Part shown: positions 34,575 through 43,181 of the stretch, piece after piece
Layout: each line of letters begins with the position of its first letter
How positions within the stretch are numbered: position 1 is the first letter of the stretch
Source: Fidelibacterota bacterium
GTDB taxonomy: Bacteria; Fidelibacterota; Marinisomatia; SCGC-AAA003-L08; TS1B11
Direction of reading: 5' to 3'
Assembly (NCBI GenBank): GCA_004124875.1
Contig: SCKJ01000004.1
Location: 280,848-344,847 of the forward strand
DNA: 64,000 nucleotides
The notes under the pieces: generated by a model
The model's input: only the letters and a program-made list of their open reading frames with translations
Told to the model about the DNA's origin: nothing
Databases searched by the model: none
Translations under genes and position numbers: made by a program

Positions 34575-36401
34575 ATGAGGGCTAAAATTATCATGTATAT
34601 ACTGGTATCGGTATTCGCCGGAATTGGCAATATCCAAGCCGCGCGCATGAAAATTTGGGTCCTCAATGATGGATTGAAAGTGAGAACGGATGGTCAGCTA
34701 TGGAATAAGATATATCAGCAGAAGCACCCTGACTATCGTTCAATAAATGCTCTTTGGAATGCCGAGAGCAGGCATGTAAGCATAGCGGGCGCAGGCAATG
34801 AAGTCGTGGCCTTCCAGATCATCATTCAGGCCCTCCAGGATCTTGGTGGGGTGCATGTAAGTTTTCAGACTGATTCCGGTGCGCGCGCGACCCTTTCACC
34901 CGGTCGCAGTAAAATATTTCTAGAGAAATTCATTCGCCTGGACCAGCCGTCCAGGTTCAGTGATGGAACTGTTGCAAATGCCAGCACCGGGCCGGGCCGC
35001 TATCCGGATGCCTTGATTCCTTCGATATCCGCGCACCCGCAAACTGTTTCCCTTGCCGTTGGCGATGTGGCCGTGTTCTGGATCGACGTCGAAATTCCAT
35101 CCGCGCTGGCTCCCGGAGATTATGTCAATCGACTGGTCATCCATTCGGCAGCGGAGAGTGAGTCATTGACGTTGATCACAAAGGTGTTCGGCTTTTCTTT
35201 GCCCGTCAGACACAGCATTCCCGTTTACTGGCAACTATTCCCTACCAGCTTTTGGCGTGGCGAATCACTGCCGGAAACCTGGTATGGCGCTCCAGCCACC
35301 TGGCCCATTATTTACCAGTACTATCGCATGGCTGCGGAGCACCGTGCCGACTTGGTGCTCCGAGGGGTCCGGCCGGCGGTGACCTTCGATCCGAAAACCG
35401 GGGACATCACTGCGCTGGACTGGAGCTACTATGACCGTTTTATGGGACCGATCCTGGATGGCCGGATTTTCTCATCCGCTGAACTGATTCCCCTCGTAGT
35501 GGAGGCGCCGATCAGGGAAGACTTTCCCAACGGCAAACAGTTCGACGGGGGGCAGTTTGGTCTCGCTCATCAACGGGGAGTGCAGAATTGGGCCAGGGCT
35601 ATCGTTGAGCATTTCAGGGTGCAAGGCTGGCAATCACGGTTGGTTAGTTATTATGTGGATGAGCCCCATGATCAGGCCGCTTATGCCGCCCACATTCACT
35701 ACAGCCGGTGGATTCAGAATGCTGTTGGAGACTCTATATCCTACATGATCACTGAGCAGCCTTTCAGTCCCGATCCTTATCAATGGCACAGCCGCCGGTA
35801 TTCCGCAGAATTGCCATCGCTTGACAAATTGCCCATCGATATATGGGCGCCAGTGGCCCAGCTTGCCTTTCCAGAAGACCTGAAATTTGTTCAGGGGGCA
35901 GGCGCTGAAATATGGACCTATCAGTGGGATGAGCCATTTATCGGCGGACAGTTCATTGATGCGGACGGCACAAGTTTGCGAACCTGGGGCTGGATCGCTT
36001 GGAAATATGGTTTGGATGGGCTGCTTTATTGGGCGGTGAATTTCTGGCCGGAAAACCCCTATCATCAGCCGCGAACCCAAGGGAGACTTATGGGAGATGG
36101 GACGCTATTTTATCCCGGTGCCCCCATGGGCATCCATGGGCCGGTGTCATCATTCAGGATGAAAGCGTTCCGCCGGGGACTCCAGGATTATGAATATTTG
36201 AAAATTCTCAGGGAGCTGGATCCATCGAATGAGCTGCTTGAATCAGCGGAGCAAATACTGAAAAATGCCTTGGGCACCGGTAGCAGGCAGTCGGGATACC
36301 GTGAGAAGCGTGGCAAAGGTGACTGGTCGCGAGACCCGGATGAATGGAATCAACTAATTGTGCAGGTGGGACAGACCCTGTCAGCGCTGCAAAGTGAGTG
36401 A
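34575..36401 (+). CDS. Secreted DUF4091 glycosidase-like protein
   Basis: The 608-residue protein has a signal peptide (YILVSVFAGIGNIQAA). An N-terminal beta domain (residues about 30-215) precedes a TIM-barrel-like DUF4091 region: SRLVSYYVDEPHDQAAY (probable catalytic acid region), PIDIWAPVAQLAF, AEIWTYQWDEP, GWIAWKYGLDGLLYWAVNFW, and the family's closing signature FRMKAFRRGLQDYEYLKIL. DUF4091 proteins are putative glycoside hydrolases; substrate unknown. In exopolysaccharide loci such enzymes trim or release the polymer. It follows the acetyltransferase gene by 2 bp. Confidence 0.82.
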   Translation: MRAKIIMYILVSVFAGIGNIQAARMKIWVLNDGLKVRTDGQLWNKIYQQKHPDYRSINALWNAESRHVSIAGAGNEVVAFQIIIQALQDLGGVHVSFQTDSGARATLSPGRSKIFLEKFIRLDQPSRFSDGTVANASTGPGRYPDALIPSISAHPQTVSLAVGDVAVFWIDVEIPSALAPGDYVNRLVIHSAAESESLTLITKVFGFSLPVRHSIPVYWQLFPTSFWRGESLPETWYGAPATWPIIYQYYRMAAEHRADLVLRGVRPAVTFDPKTGDITALDWSYYDRFMGPILDGRIFSSAELIPLVVEAPIREDFPNGKQFDGGQFGLAHQRGVQNWARAIVEHFRVQGWQSRLVSYYVDEPHDQAAYAAHIHYSRWIQNAVGDSISYMITEQPFSPDPYQWHSRRYSAELPSLDKLPIDIWAPVAQLAFPEDLKFVQGAGAEIWTYQWDEPFIGGQFIDADGTSLRTWGWIAWKYGLDGLLYWAVNFWPENPYHQPRTQGRLMGDGTLFYPGAPMGIHGPVSSFRMKAFRRGLQDYEYLKILRELDPSNELLESAEQILKNALGTGSRQSGYREKRGKGDWSRDPDEWNQLIVQVGQTLSALQSE

Positions 36402-36410
36402 GGACCAGAT

Positions 36411-37202
36411 ATGAAACTCTCATTACCGGTGATTACCTATCATGGTGTCACCGACCAAAAGGCTGCATATGCAGGAGCGGATTATTATCGTGTCACCCTA
36501 TCGACATTCATTCGCCATATGCGATTGATCGAGTCTGAGGGCTTTCATCCTATCACGTTCAAGCATATCAAGAGCGGCGCACCGTTGCCGGAGAATCCAA
36601 TGGTCATCACGTTTGACGATGGTGAGGAAAACAATTATTCTGAAGCGCTGCCCGTGCTGCGCAGGTTCCGAATGCCGGGGGTTTTTTTCATTATCTCTGG
36701 CAATATCGATCAAATCGGATGGATGAAAGAGCATCAGATAAAGGAGCTGGCCCAGGCCGGCATGGAAATTGGGTCCCACAGCGTTTCCCATCGTTTCCTG
36801 GCAAACCTTCCTGAAACTGATCTAAGGGATGAGCTGAGCAATTCTAAAAAGTCGCTTGAACATGCGTCCGGTGAAGAAGTTTTATCACTTGCTTTGCCCG
36901 GTGGGCGCGGTTCCCAAATGGTGCGTCTCCATGGATATGAAAATGGCTATGAATTCCTGGCCACATCGGAGCCGGGGATTAATCAGGATGGCTTTGATCC
37001 CTTCAAGATTCAGCGATGGACAATGACTGAGAGTTTATCCGATCGAAAACTCCGATCGATCCTTACAGGCAATCCCGGTGTGATCACGGCCTCTCGACGA
37101 AAGTATAGGGTGGGTACCAGACTGAAGGCGATTTTTGGCGATGAACTTTACCATAAAATCTGGACTTTGGCTGCTTCTGTCAAACTGGGGGCCACGGCAT
37201 GA
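36411..37202 (+). CDS. Polysaccharide deacetylase (NodB family)
   Basis: The 263-residue protein has the NodB motifs: TFDDGEEN (Asp pair near residue 66, metal and catalytic base) and HSVSHRFL (the two metal His, near residue 123), then ALPGGRGSQ. It has no clear signal peptide, so it may act in the cytoplasm or on lipid-linked sugars, or be exported otherwise. It lies 9 bp after the glycosidase gene and removes N- or O-acetyl groups from sugars, fitting a locus with an acetyltransferase. Confidence 0.88.
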   Translation: MKLSLPVITYHGVTDQKAAYAGADYYRVTLSTFIRHMRLIESEGFHPITFKHIKSGAPLPENPMVITFDDGEENNYSEALPVLRRFRMPGVFFIISGNIDQIGWMKEHQIKELAQAGMEIGSHSVSHRFLANLPETDLRDELSNSKKSLEHASGEEVLSLALPGGRGSQMVRLHGYENGYEFLATSEPGINQDGFDPFKIQRWTMTESLSDRKLRSILTGNPGVITASRRKYRVGTRLKAIFGDELYHKIWTLAASVKLGATA

Positions 37203-37269
37203 AGATGGGTTCGAGATAGGTAGTTATGCTCATCGTGTATTAATATTCATGAGAGAATACACGATTAGT

Positions 37270-38676
37270 ATGGCTCGTAAAAAGCAAACCTCAAATAAAG
37301 ACAGAATCCTCATTGTCGATGACGATCCGGTCATCATGCGGGTTCTGGAAGCAAACATCCGCAAGCAAGGGTATCAGGTAAACACTGCTTTGACCCTTGA
37401 CGATGCCCGGCATTTTTTAGATGAGAATGAGGTGGATGTGGTTTTGCTTGACGTGATGTTCCCCGAAGGCCCGTCTTTAGAATTTTTCGATGAGCACATA
37501 GGACCCCACACTGAGTATCAAGTCATCATGCTGACGTCTTCAGATTCCGTTGAGCTCGCCGTTGAAGCGATGAAGATGGGCGCTTACGATTACATTCGCA
37601 AACCGGTCGAATTCGAGAGACTTTTCACGACGATCGGAAATGCCCTCAATGTCGTCAAGGCACAGAAAGAAATTGCCCAACTCAAGAAAAATTTGATTGA
37701 AAAGTACCAGTTTAAAAAGATTATTGGCGAAAGTAAGCCAATGAAAAAGCTGTTCGAGGAGATGACCTCGCTCTTGGATAAATCGACAACCATACTCATT
37801 CAGGCTGAAAGCGGCACCGGCAAGGAATTGGTTGCGAAGGCGATCCACTACAGCGGTAAAAAATCCAAAGCGCCATTTGTGGCTGTGAACTGTGCGGCGA
37901 TTCCCGCGGGCCTGCTGGAAAGCGAACTGTTTGGTCACGAAAGAGGAGCCTTCACCGGGGCTATCACGCGGCATATCGGGAAATTTGAGCAGGCCAACGG
38001 CGGCACAATCTTTCTCGATGAAATCGGCGAAATGCCGCTTAATGCGCAGGCACGACTTCTGCGGGTTATTCAAGAGCGGGAATTCGAGCGGGTGGGCGGT
38101 AGTGCCAAGGTGAAGGTAGCAGTTAGAATTATTGCCGCAACAAACCAGAACCTGTCAGACATGGTTGAACAGAAACGATTTCGTGAGGACCTCTACTACC
38201 GACTTTCAGTATTTCCCCTTGCCATTCCTCCCCTCCGGGAAAGACGGGACGATATAGCGCTACTCGTTGCCCATTTACTCTACAAGTACCAGGAAGAAGA
38301 TGAAAGTGAACCTCACGAGATATCCCCGGAAGCGATAACAATGTTGGTGCGATACCGTTGGCCGGGAAACGTGCGGGAGTTGGAGAATGTGATCCAGCGC
38401 GCCCTCATACTTTCGGGAGGTGAGCCAATTTCAAGAACTCATCTACCGATTGAATTGCAAACCCGGTCAAGAAAGAGTGTTAAGGCTTCCAAGAGTGGGG
38501 TTGCGGTCATCGATGTTGATCTCCAGGAAGTTCGACCGTTTGAAGCCATTGAGAAGGACGTTCTTGAGCAAGCCCTTAAGGCCACAAAAGGAAATATTTC
38601 CCTCGCTGCTGATCAACTTGAGTTGGGCAGAGCGACACTATACCGCAAGATAAAAAAGTACAACATTGGTGAATGA
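37270..38676 (+). CDS. Sigma-54-dependent response regulator of the EPS locus
   Basis: This NtrC-type protein of 468 residues has a receiver domain (ILIVDDDP, phospho-Asp in VVLLDVMFPEG, Lys in YDYIRKPVE), an AAA+ domain (AESGTGKE, the sigma-54 loop GAFTGA, GGTIFLDEIGEM, PLRERRDDI) and a Fis-type HTH (GNISLAADQLELGRATLYRKIKKYNI). The frame opens at 37135 inside the deacetylase gene; the ATG at 37270 matches the usual distance to the receiver domain, with 37249 as an alternative. No kinase is adjacent. A sigma-54 promoter lies 270 bp downstream, in front of the priming transferase gene. This is like PrsR-type control of exopolysaccharide genes. Confidence 0.93.
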   Translation: MARKKQTSNKDRILIVDDDPVIMRVLEANIRKQGYQVNTALTLDDARHFLDENEVDVVLLDVMFPEGPSLEFFDEHIGPHTEYQVIMLTSSDSVELAVEAMKMGAYDYIRKPVEFERLFTTIGNALNVVKAQKEIAQLKKNLIEKYQFKKIIGESKPMKKLFEEMTSLLDKSTTILIQAESGTGKELVAKAIHYSGKKSKAPFVAVNCAAIPAGLLESELFGHERGAFTGAITRHIGKFEQANGGTIFLDEIGEMPLNAQARLLRVIQEREFERVGGSAKVKVAVRIIAATNQNLSDMVEQKRFREDLYYRLSVFPLAIPPLRERRDDIALLVAHLLYKYQEEDESEPHEISPEAITMLVRYRWPGNVRELENVIQRALILSGGEPISRTHLPIELQTRSRKSVKASKSGVAVIDVDLQEVRPFEAIEKDVLEQALKATKGNISLAADQLELGRATLYRKIKKYNIGE

Positions 38677-38775
38677 ATCCCCTCCCTCGCCGGATTGAAG
38701 CGTTCACGCTGTAGCTGTTTTAGTCGGCCCCGGGATCGTGACCCCACTCCTGTAATCACCTGATTGTTCGGTCCC

Positions 38776-38812
38776 CTCGCTCCTGACTTATCCAAATGGA
38801 TAACCGGGCGAG
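38776..38812 (+). terminator. Nested hairpin after the regulator gene
   Basis: TTATCC/GGATAA (38788-38803) sits inside CTCGC/GCGAG (38776-38812). There is no T tract, so termination is not certain. The rest of 38677-38940 shows no gene. Confidence 0.35.
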
Positions 38813-38944
38813 CCTTCCGAGTCAATATAGACCCCTGCCTCATATTGAGCCGCATCCCGATTTGAAGCAAATAGTTGCCCTGGTATCACAATTCTGTTGT
38901 TACGTAAGTACAATAAATATAATAACTAATAAAAGTAATAACTT

Positions 38945-38959
38945 TGGCAAGCTGTTTGC
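38945..38959 (+). promoter_or_regulatory. Sigma-54 (-24/-12) promoter of the priming transferase operon
   Basis: TGGCAAGCTGTTTGC keeps GG and GC 10 bases apart and matches the TGGCA...TTGC consensus. Transcription would begin near 38971, 25 bp before the chosen ATG at 38996. A sigma-54 regulator gene ends 270 bp upstream. Confidence 0.75.
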
Positions 38960-38995
38960 TTATAGATGGATGTAGGCAGAATAAAGGTAGACAGT

Positions 38996-39664
38996 ATGTT
39001 GAAATCAAAACATGAGATGCCAGGTATCACGAATGATTCCGGCTTGAATCTGCTATGGTATTTAGCAGCGGACGGCATACAGCGTATAACAAAAAGGCTG
39101 GTGGATCTGAGTATGGCATTCCTGGGACTGGTCATCTTGACCCCCGTTATGATCGTTGTCGCAATCCTGATCAAACTCGATTCGCCTGGACCGGTCATCT
39201 TCAAGCAGGTACGATGTGGTCTCGGCGGCAAGTCATTTAAAATGCTCAAATTCAGAAGCATGCGCACTGATGCAGAAGCTGATTCAGGACCAACCTGGGC
39301 CACGGAGGACGACCCCCGGATCACGCGGATGGGGGGGTATCTGCGTAAATCTCGTCTGGATGAGGTCCCACAGTTGATCAATGTCATCAGGGGAGAGATG
39401 AGCCTGGTCGGACCCCGGCCGGAAAGGCCCTGGTTTGTTAAACAGCTCGCCCAAACGGTTCCCAACTACCAACTCCGGCATACTGTGAAACCCGGGATCA
39501 CCGGAGAGGCGCAGATTTTTGTCGGTTACGATACATGCTATGAGGATGTCGTTCGCAAAGTGCAACATGATCTCTCCTACATCAGGAATAAGGGCATACT
39601 GCACGACTTCAAATTACTGGCACAGACCGTGAGTATCATCTCCACCGGTCACGGCGCACGCTGA
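38996..39664 (+). CDS. Undecaprenyl-phosphate sugar-1-phosphate transferase (priming transferase)
   Basis: The 222-residue enzyme belongs to the bacterial sugar transferase family. It starts polymer synthesis by placing a sugar phosphate on undecaprenyl phosphate. One membrane helix (MAFLGLVILTPVMIVVAILIKL) precedes the catalytic part: SPGPVIFKQVRCG, FKMLKFRSMR, LRKSRLDEVPQLINVIRGEMSLVGPRPERP, and KPGITGEAQI. It is a short form, lacking the extra N-terminal helices of the WbaP type. The frame opens at 38966, but that start would be upstream of the predicted transcription start; ATG 38996 is better. Confidence 0.93.
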   Translation: MLKSKHEMPGITNDSGLNLLWYLAADGIQRITKRLVDLSMAFLGLVILTPVMIVVAILIKLDSPGPVIFKQVRCGLGGKSFKMLKFRSMRTDAEADSGPTWATEDDPRITRMGGYLRKSRLDEVPQLINVIRGEMSLVGPRPERPWFVKQLAQTVPNYQLRHTVKPGITGEAQIFVGYDTCYEDVVRKVQHDLSYIRNKGILHDFKLLAQTVSIISTGHGAR

Positions 39665-39677
39665 GGGAGAGGATAAT

Positions 39678-40850
39678 ATGGAACTCGCATTTAAATGGAT
39701 GTTTTGGCTATCTCTCATCGGTTTGGTCTACACCTATCTGGGTTACCCGGTAATCATCAGTGCTCTGGTATGGGCCAAGAAGAAGCGGCTGAAAATCGTA
39801 CTCCGCGGCAGTCCAGATCACCTTCCTCTGGTCAGTCTTCTCATTCCGGCCTATAACGAAGAGGCAGTGATCCGGCAAAAGGTCGCCAATTCCCTGGAGC
39901 TGGACTATCCGCGGAGCCATCTGGAAATCGTTGTTGCATCCGACGGATCCACGGATAAGACAGGCGCCATGCTGAAGGCCTACTCCAAGCTTGAGATCAG
40001 ATCTATCATCTACAGGAAGCGACGGGGCAAATCTGAGGTCATCAATCGGACAGTGCCCAAGCTGCTTGGCGACATCGTCATTGTATCGGATGCGTCGGCC
40101 ATGCTCGATCCTGACGCCATTAAAAAGCTGCTTGAGCGGCTGAATGATCCCGAAGTAGGTTGTGTCTCCGGTAAATACAGGGTGATCAACGGCGATGATT
40201 CGAGCAGGGGACGGGGGGAAGGGCTTTATTTCAAATATGAGACATTCCTGAAGAGCAAGGAAAGTGATTTTAATTCCATCCTGGGGGCTCATGGCTCCCT
40301 TTATGCCATTCGGAAACACCTGTTTCAGCCGTTAGTAACCGGGATTATAAATGACGACTATATCATCCCTATGCAGATTGTCGAGCAGGGCTATCGATCT
40401 GTTTACGCCGATGACGCGATCTCAACTGAGATAGCAGCCACGACTATTGCAGGCGAGGCGATGCGACGCCGCAGGATCAACATCGGTAATGTGCAGCAGC
40501 TGTTCGTTCTCAGGAACCTACTGAACCCTTTGCGTGGGAAAATAGCGTTTCAGTTCATCTCACACAAACTACTGCGCCTGCTGAGCCCGGCGTTTTTATT
40601 GGCTCTGATGATCTCCGCCGTTTGCATCGGCGGCCCTTTCTACAGTACGATATTTGTCCTGCAGCTGTTATTTCATGCCTTGGGTGTGGCCAATTGGTGG
40701 CTTGAGCAGCGCCTCATCAAAGTCCCCTTGCTCACTGTTCCGTTCTATTTCACATTTGGGATGTGGACGATCATGACCGGGATGTATGCCTATCTGATCA
40801 ACGAGCGTTCGAACCTGTGGGACCAGGTCGACATATATGCAGCTCCCTGA
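39678..40850 (+). CDS. Membrane family-2 glycosyltransferase
   Basis: The 390-residue protein has an N-terminal membrane helix, a GT-A catalytic domain (LVSLLIPAYNEEAVI, EIVVASDGSTDKT, VSDASAMLDPDA), a QQXXRRW-like part degraded to RRRINIGNVQQL, and three C-terminal helices (LLRLLSPAFLLALMISAVCIG; TIFVLQLLFHALGVANWW; TVPFYFTFGMWTIMTGMYAYL). This is the layout of processive or lipid-linked glycosyltransferases. It follows the priming transferase by 13 bp and converges with the minus-strand operon. Confidence 0.9.
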   Translation: MELAFKWMFWLSLIGLVYTYLGYPVIISALVWAKKKRLKIVLRGSPDHLPLVSLLIPAYNEEAVIRQKVANSLELDYPRSHLEIVVASDGSTDKTGAMLKAYSKLEIRSIIYRKRRGKSEVINRTVPKLLGDIVIVSDASAMLDPDAIKKLLERLNDPEVGCVSGKYRVINGDDSSRGRGEGLYFKYETFLKSKESDFNSILGAHGSLYAIRKHLFQPLVTGIINDDYIIPMQIVEQGYRSVYADDAISTEIAATTIAGEAMRRRRINIGNVQQLFVLRNLLNPLRGKIAFQFISHKLLRLLSPAFLLALMISAVCIGGPFYSTIFVLQLLFHALGVANWWLEQRLIKVPLLTVPFYFTFGMWTIMTGMYAYLINERSNLWDQVDIYAAP

Positions 40851-40923
40851 TAACCGCGGGGGAGGGCATGAAATTGCATACTCAAGCTGTGCGAGCAACG
40901 CGGCCCCATGCAGGGGAGTTCAG

Positions 40924-42051
40924 TCAATCAGAGGTGGGCGGTAGCAGCTCCTCGTAGAGTGACTCGGTCGCTGCAACCATTTTGGTGACGGTGAAATGAT
41001 TTCTTATTGTTGATTTGCCTGCCGCGCTGAAATTCCTGCTCAGGGTCCGATCTCCAAGTATCTTCAAGACACTTTCAGTGATTGCACGGTTATCACCAAA
41101 CGGATGGAGAAAGCCGTTCACGCCATGCTTTATGACTTCGGCACTACCGCCTACATCGGTTGCGACAACCGGGATGCCCGATGCCATTGCTTCAAGAATT
41201 GTCACTGAGAAGCCCTCCTGCTCCGAGGACATCACCAGGACATTCATCGTAGTGAGCAGTTCGGGAATGTCGCCCCGAGCCCCGGTAAAGATGATGTTCT
41301 GCTCTAGTCCCAGCGCCTCCACTTGTGATTCCAACGGGTCGCGCAGGTGACCATCACCCACTATCAAGCCGACTGCCCTGAGGCTTTGCTTCACGATAGA
41401 AGCCATGACCTCGAGAAAGAGATCCTGCCGTTTTTGAGGGACGAGACGGCCAATATTGCCAATGACGGGAGCGCTGAGATCATCAATGCCCAATTCTTTC
41501 TTTTTGAGGGATATCGAACTGTCACCGCTGGAGTTAAATTTTTCAAGGTCCACACCGTTGTAGATGACGGCGAAAATGGAATCTCTATATGATTGGGTGG
41601 AGAGATGGTGCTCTCTAACCCGCTTGGATACGGCAATGATCTTTGAAGTGGCACGGCCGAGCAGTGTATCCAGCATCGTCTGAAACCTGCTCCGGTACAG
41701 GCGGGGATCGGCTGAATGTTCAGTCGTCACGATAACCGGGACGCCTGCCATCTTTGCTGCCAGACGACCCCACAGGTCGGCAGTAATCAGGTGTGTGTTG
41801 ACGACCTCTATCTGCCACTTACGGAAGAGATGTATCAGTCTGAAGAGTACCGTGATATCGTAACGGCCTTTTTTCCGCAGGACATGGACCGGTACGCCGG
41901 ATTCCTCAAGTTCCGACTGTAAACGTCCGCCCCCAACGAAACAGCAAACAGAAACCTGATGGCCGCGCTTTTTAAGGCCCACGCATAAATCCACGACCAC
42001 CCTTTCGGCCCCCCCTTTATCCAGTCCCCAGATAATCTGCATGATCTTCAT
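40924..42051 (-). CDS. Family-4 glycosyltransferase
   Basis: The 375-residue GT-B enzyme shows the N-terminal glycine-rich GLDKGGAERVVVDL, and the C-terminal nucleotide-sugar site GNIGRLVPQKRQDLF, GDGHLRD, and SSEQEGFSVTILEAMASGIPVVATDVGGSAEVI (the E-x7-E motif). It adds a sugar to the growing repeat unit in the cytoplasm. It is the last gene of the operon and overlaps the previous one by 4 bp. Confidence 0.92.
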   Translation of the reverse strand: MKIMQIIWGLDKGGAERVVVDLCVGLKKRGHQVSVCCFVGGGRLQSELEESGVPVHVLRKKGRYDITVLFRLIHLFRKWQIEVVNTHLITADLWGRLAAKMAGVPVIVTTEHSADPRLYRSRFQTMLDTLLGRATSKIIAVSKRVREHHLSTQSYRDSIFAVIYNGVDLEKFNSSGDSSISLKKKELGIDDLSAPVIGNIGRLVPQKRQDLFLEVMASIVKQSLRAVGLIVGDGHLRDPLESQVEALGLEQNIIFTGARGDIPELLTTMNVLVMSSEQEGFSVTILEAMASGIPVVATDVGGSAEVIKHGVNGFLHPFGDNRAITESVLKILGDRTLSRNFSAAGKSTIRNHFTVTKMVAATESLYEELLPPTSD

Positions 42052-43172
42052 TCCCGGAAGCCCCCGGCCAGCAGACTGTACAGTGTCTCTGTTTTTGCCA
42101 CCATCACTGCATTGCTGTAATGGTTCACAATTTTCATCCTGGCCAAGGGACCCACCCTGGCGCCGGCCTGTAGCCCGCGCCAGGCCCGCAGCATCTGGTC
42201 AGTCATGCTCTCCGCATCCCCAGGCTCGCACAGGTAACCTGTCCTGCCATCCTTGATCAGTTCCACGCTGGCGCCCACACCCGTCGCAACTACCGGTAGA
42301 CCACAGGCCATTGCTTCCATGATGGTATTCGAAGTCGCCTCAGAATGCGAGGCGCTCACGAGAATATCAATTTCCCCGTAGACGGACTGAACGTCAGGTC
42401 GATAGCCGAGGAACTCCACCGCTTCCGATAATCCTGACCGCTCAACAATCCGGTGCAACCATTCATCCAGCGGACCGCTCCCGGCGATCAGCAGTTTCGC
42501 CAGCGGTTCAGCCTGCAGTACCTCGCTCATGGCTTCGAGTAATATTGCATGCCCCTTAACCGGCGATAGACTGGCGACGATTCCAAAAACAGGTCCTTTA
42601 GGCCCAGGCCCATTTTTCATTTGGTGATGACCATTAGAGGAGAACTTATATATATCGACCCCATTCATGATGGTGGTGACACGGGTAGGGGATACATGCT
42701 CCCTTTCGATAAGTCTCGCCTCCGTAGCTGACGCATTGGGATTGAAGTGATGGGTAAGGGGATTCAGGAGGTATCGGTAGAGCCAGCGGTGCCGCCATTT
42801 GTGCCAGAAGCCCAGGTCCCGCCGGCTGGAGATGCGGACACCCTGCCGGGCTATGAAACTACCCAGCAGCCCGACTATATCTGCGGTGAATAAATAACTG
42901 TGAACGATATCGAATTGACTTTTCCTTACAAACTTGATGAAGCGAACCCACTCCCTCAAGCCGGCCATAGTGAATAGATTGTCCATGTGATAAAAAATGA
43001 TATCAGGCATAATTTCTTCTGCCCGTTTGGAGATCGACGAGCCGGAGGTCAGGCAACAGACAGTTGGCGAGTAGCGGCCCCGGTCGATCCCTTTCACGAG
43101 TTCGATGAGTTGCGATTCAGCCCCGCCACCGGACAGGGAATCTATAACATAGCAGACTTTGATCTTTTCCAT
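42048..43172 (-). CDS. Family-4 glycosyltransferase
   Basis: The 374-residue protein has SLSGGGAESQLIELV at the N-terminus and GIVASLSPVKGHAILLEA, AGSGPLDEWL, and VSASHSEATSNTIMEAMACGLPVVATGVGASVELI in the C-terminal half, the nucleotide-sugar binding site of GT4 enzymes. It overlaps the next gene by 4 bp (ATGA), so they are translated together. Sugar specificity cannot be read. Confidence 0.92.
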   Translation of the reverse strand: MEKIKVCYVIDSLSGGGAESQLIELVKGIDRGRYSPTVCCLTSGSSISKRAEEIMPDIIFYHMDNLFTMAGLREWVRFIKFVRKSQFDIVHSYLFTADIVGLLGSFIARQGVRISSRRDLGFWHKWRHRWLYRYLLNPLTHHFNPNASATEARLIEREHVSPTRVTTIMNGVDIYKFSSNGHHQMKNGPGPKGPVFGIVASLSPVKGHAILLEAMSEVLQAEPLAKLLIAGSGPLDEWLHRIVERSGLSEAVEFLGYRPDVQSVYGEIDILVSASHSEATSNTIMEAMACGLPVVATGVGASVELIKDGRTGYLCEPGDAESMTDQMLRAWRGLQAGARVGPLARMKIVNHYSNAVMVAKTETLYSLLAGGFRE

Positions 43173-43181
43173 CGATTGGCG

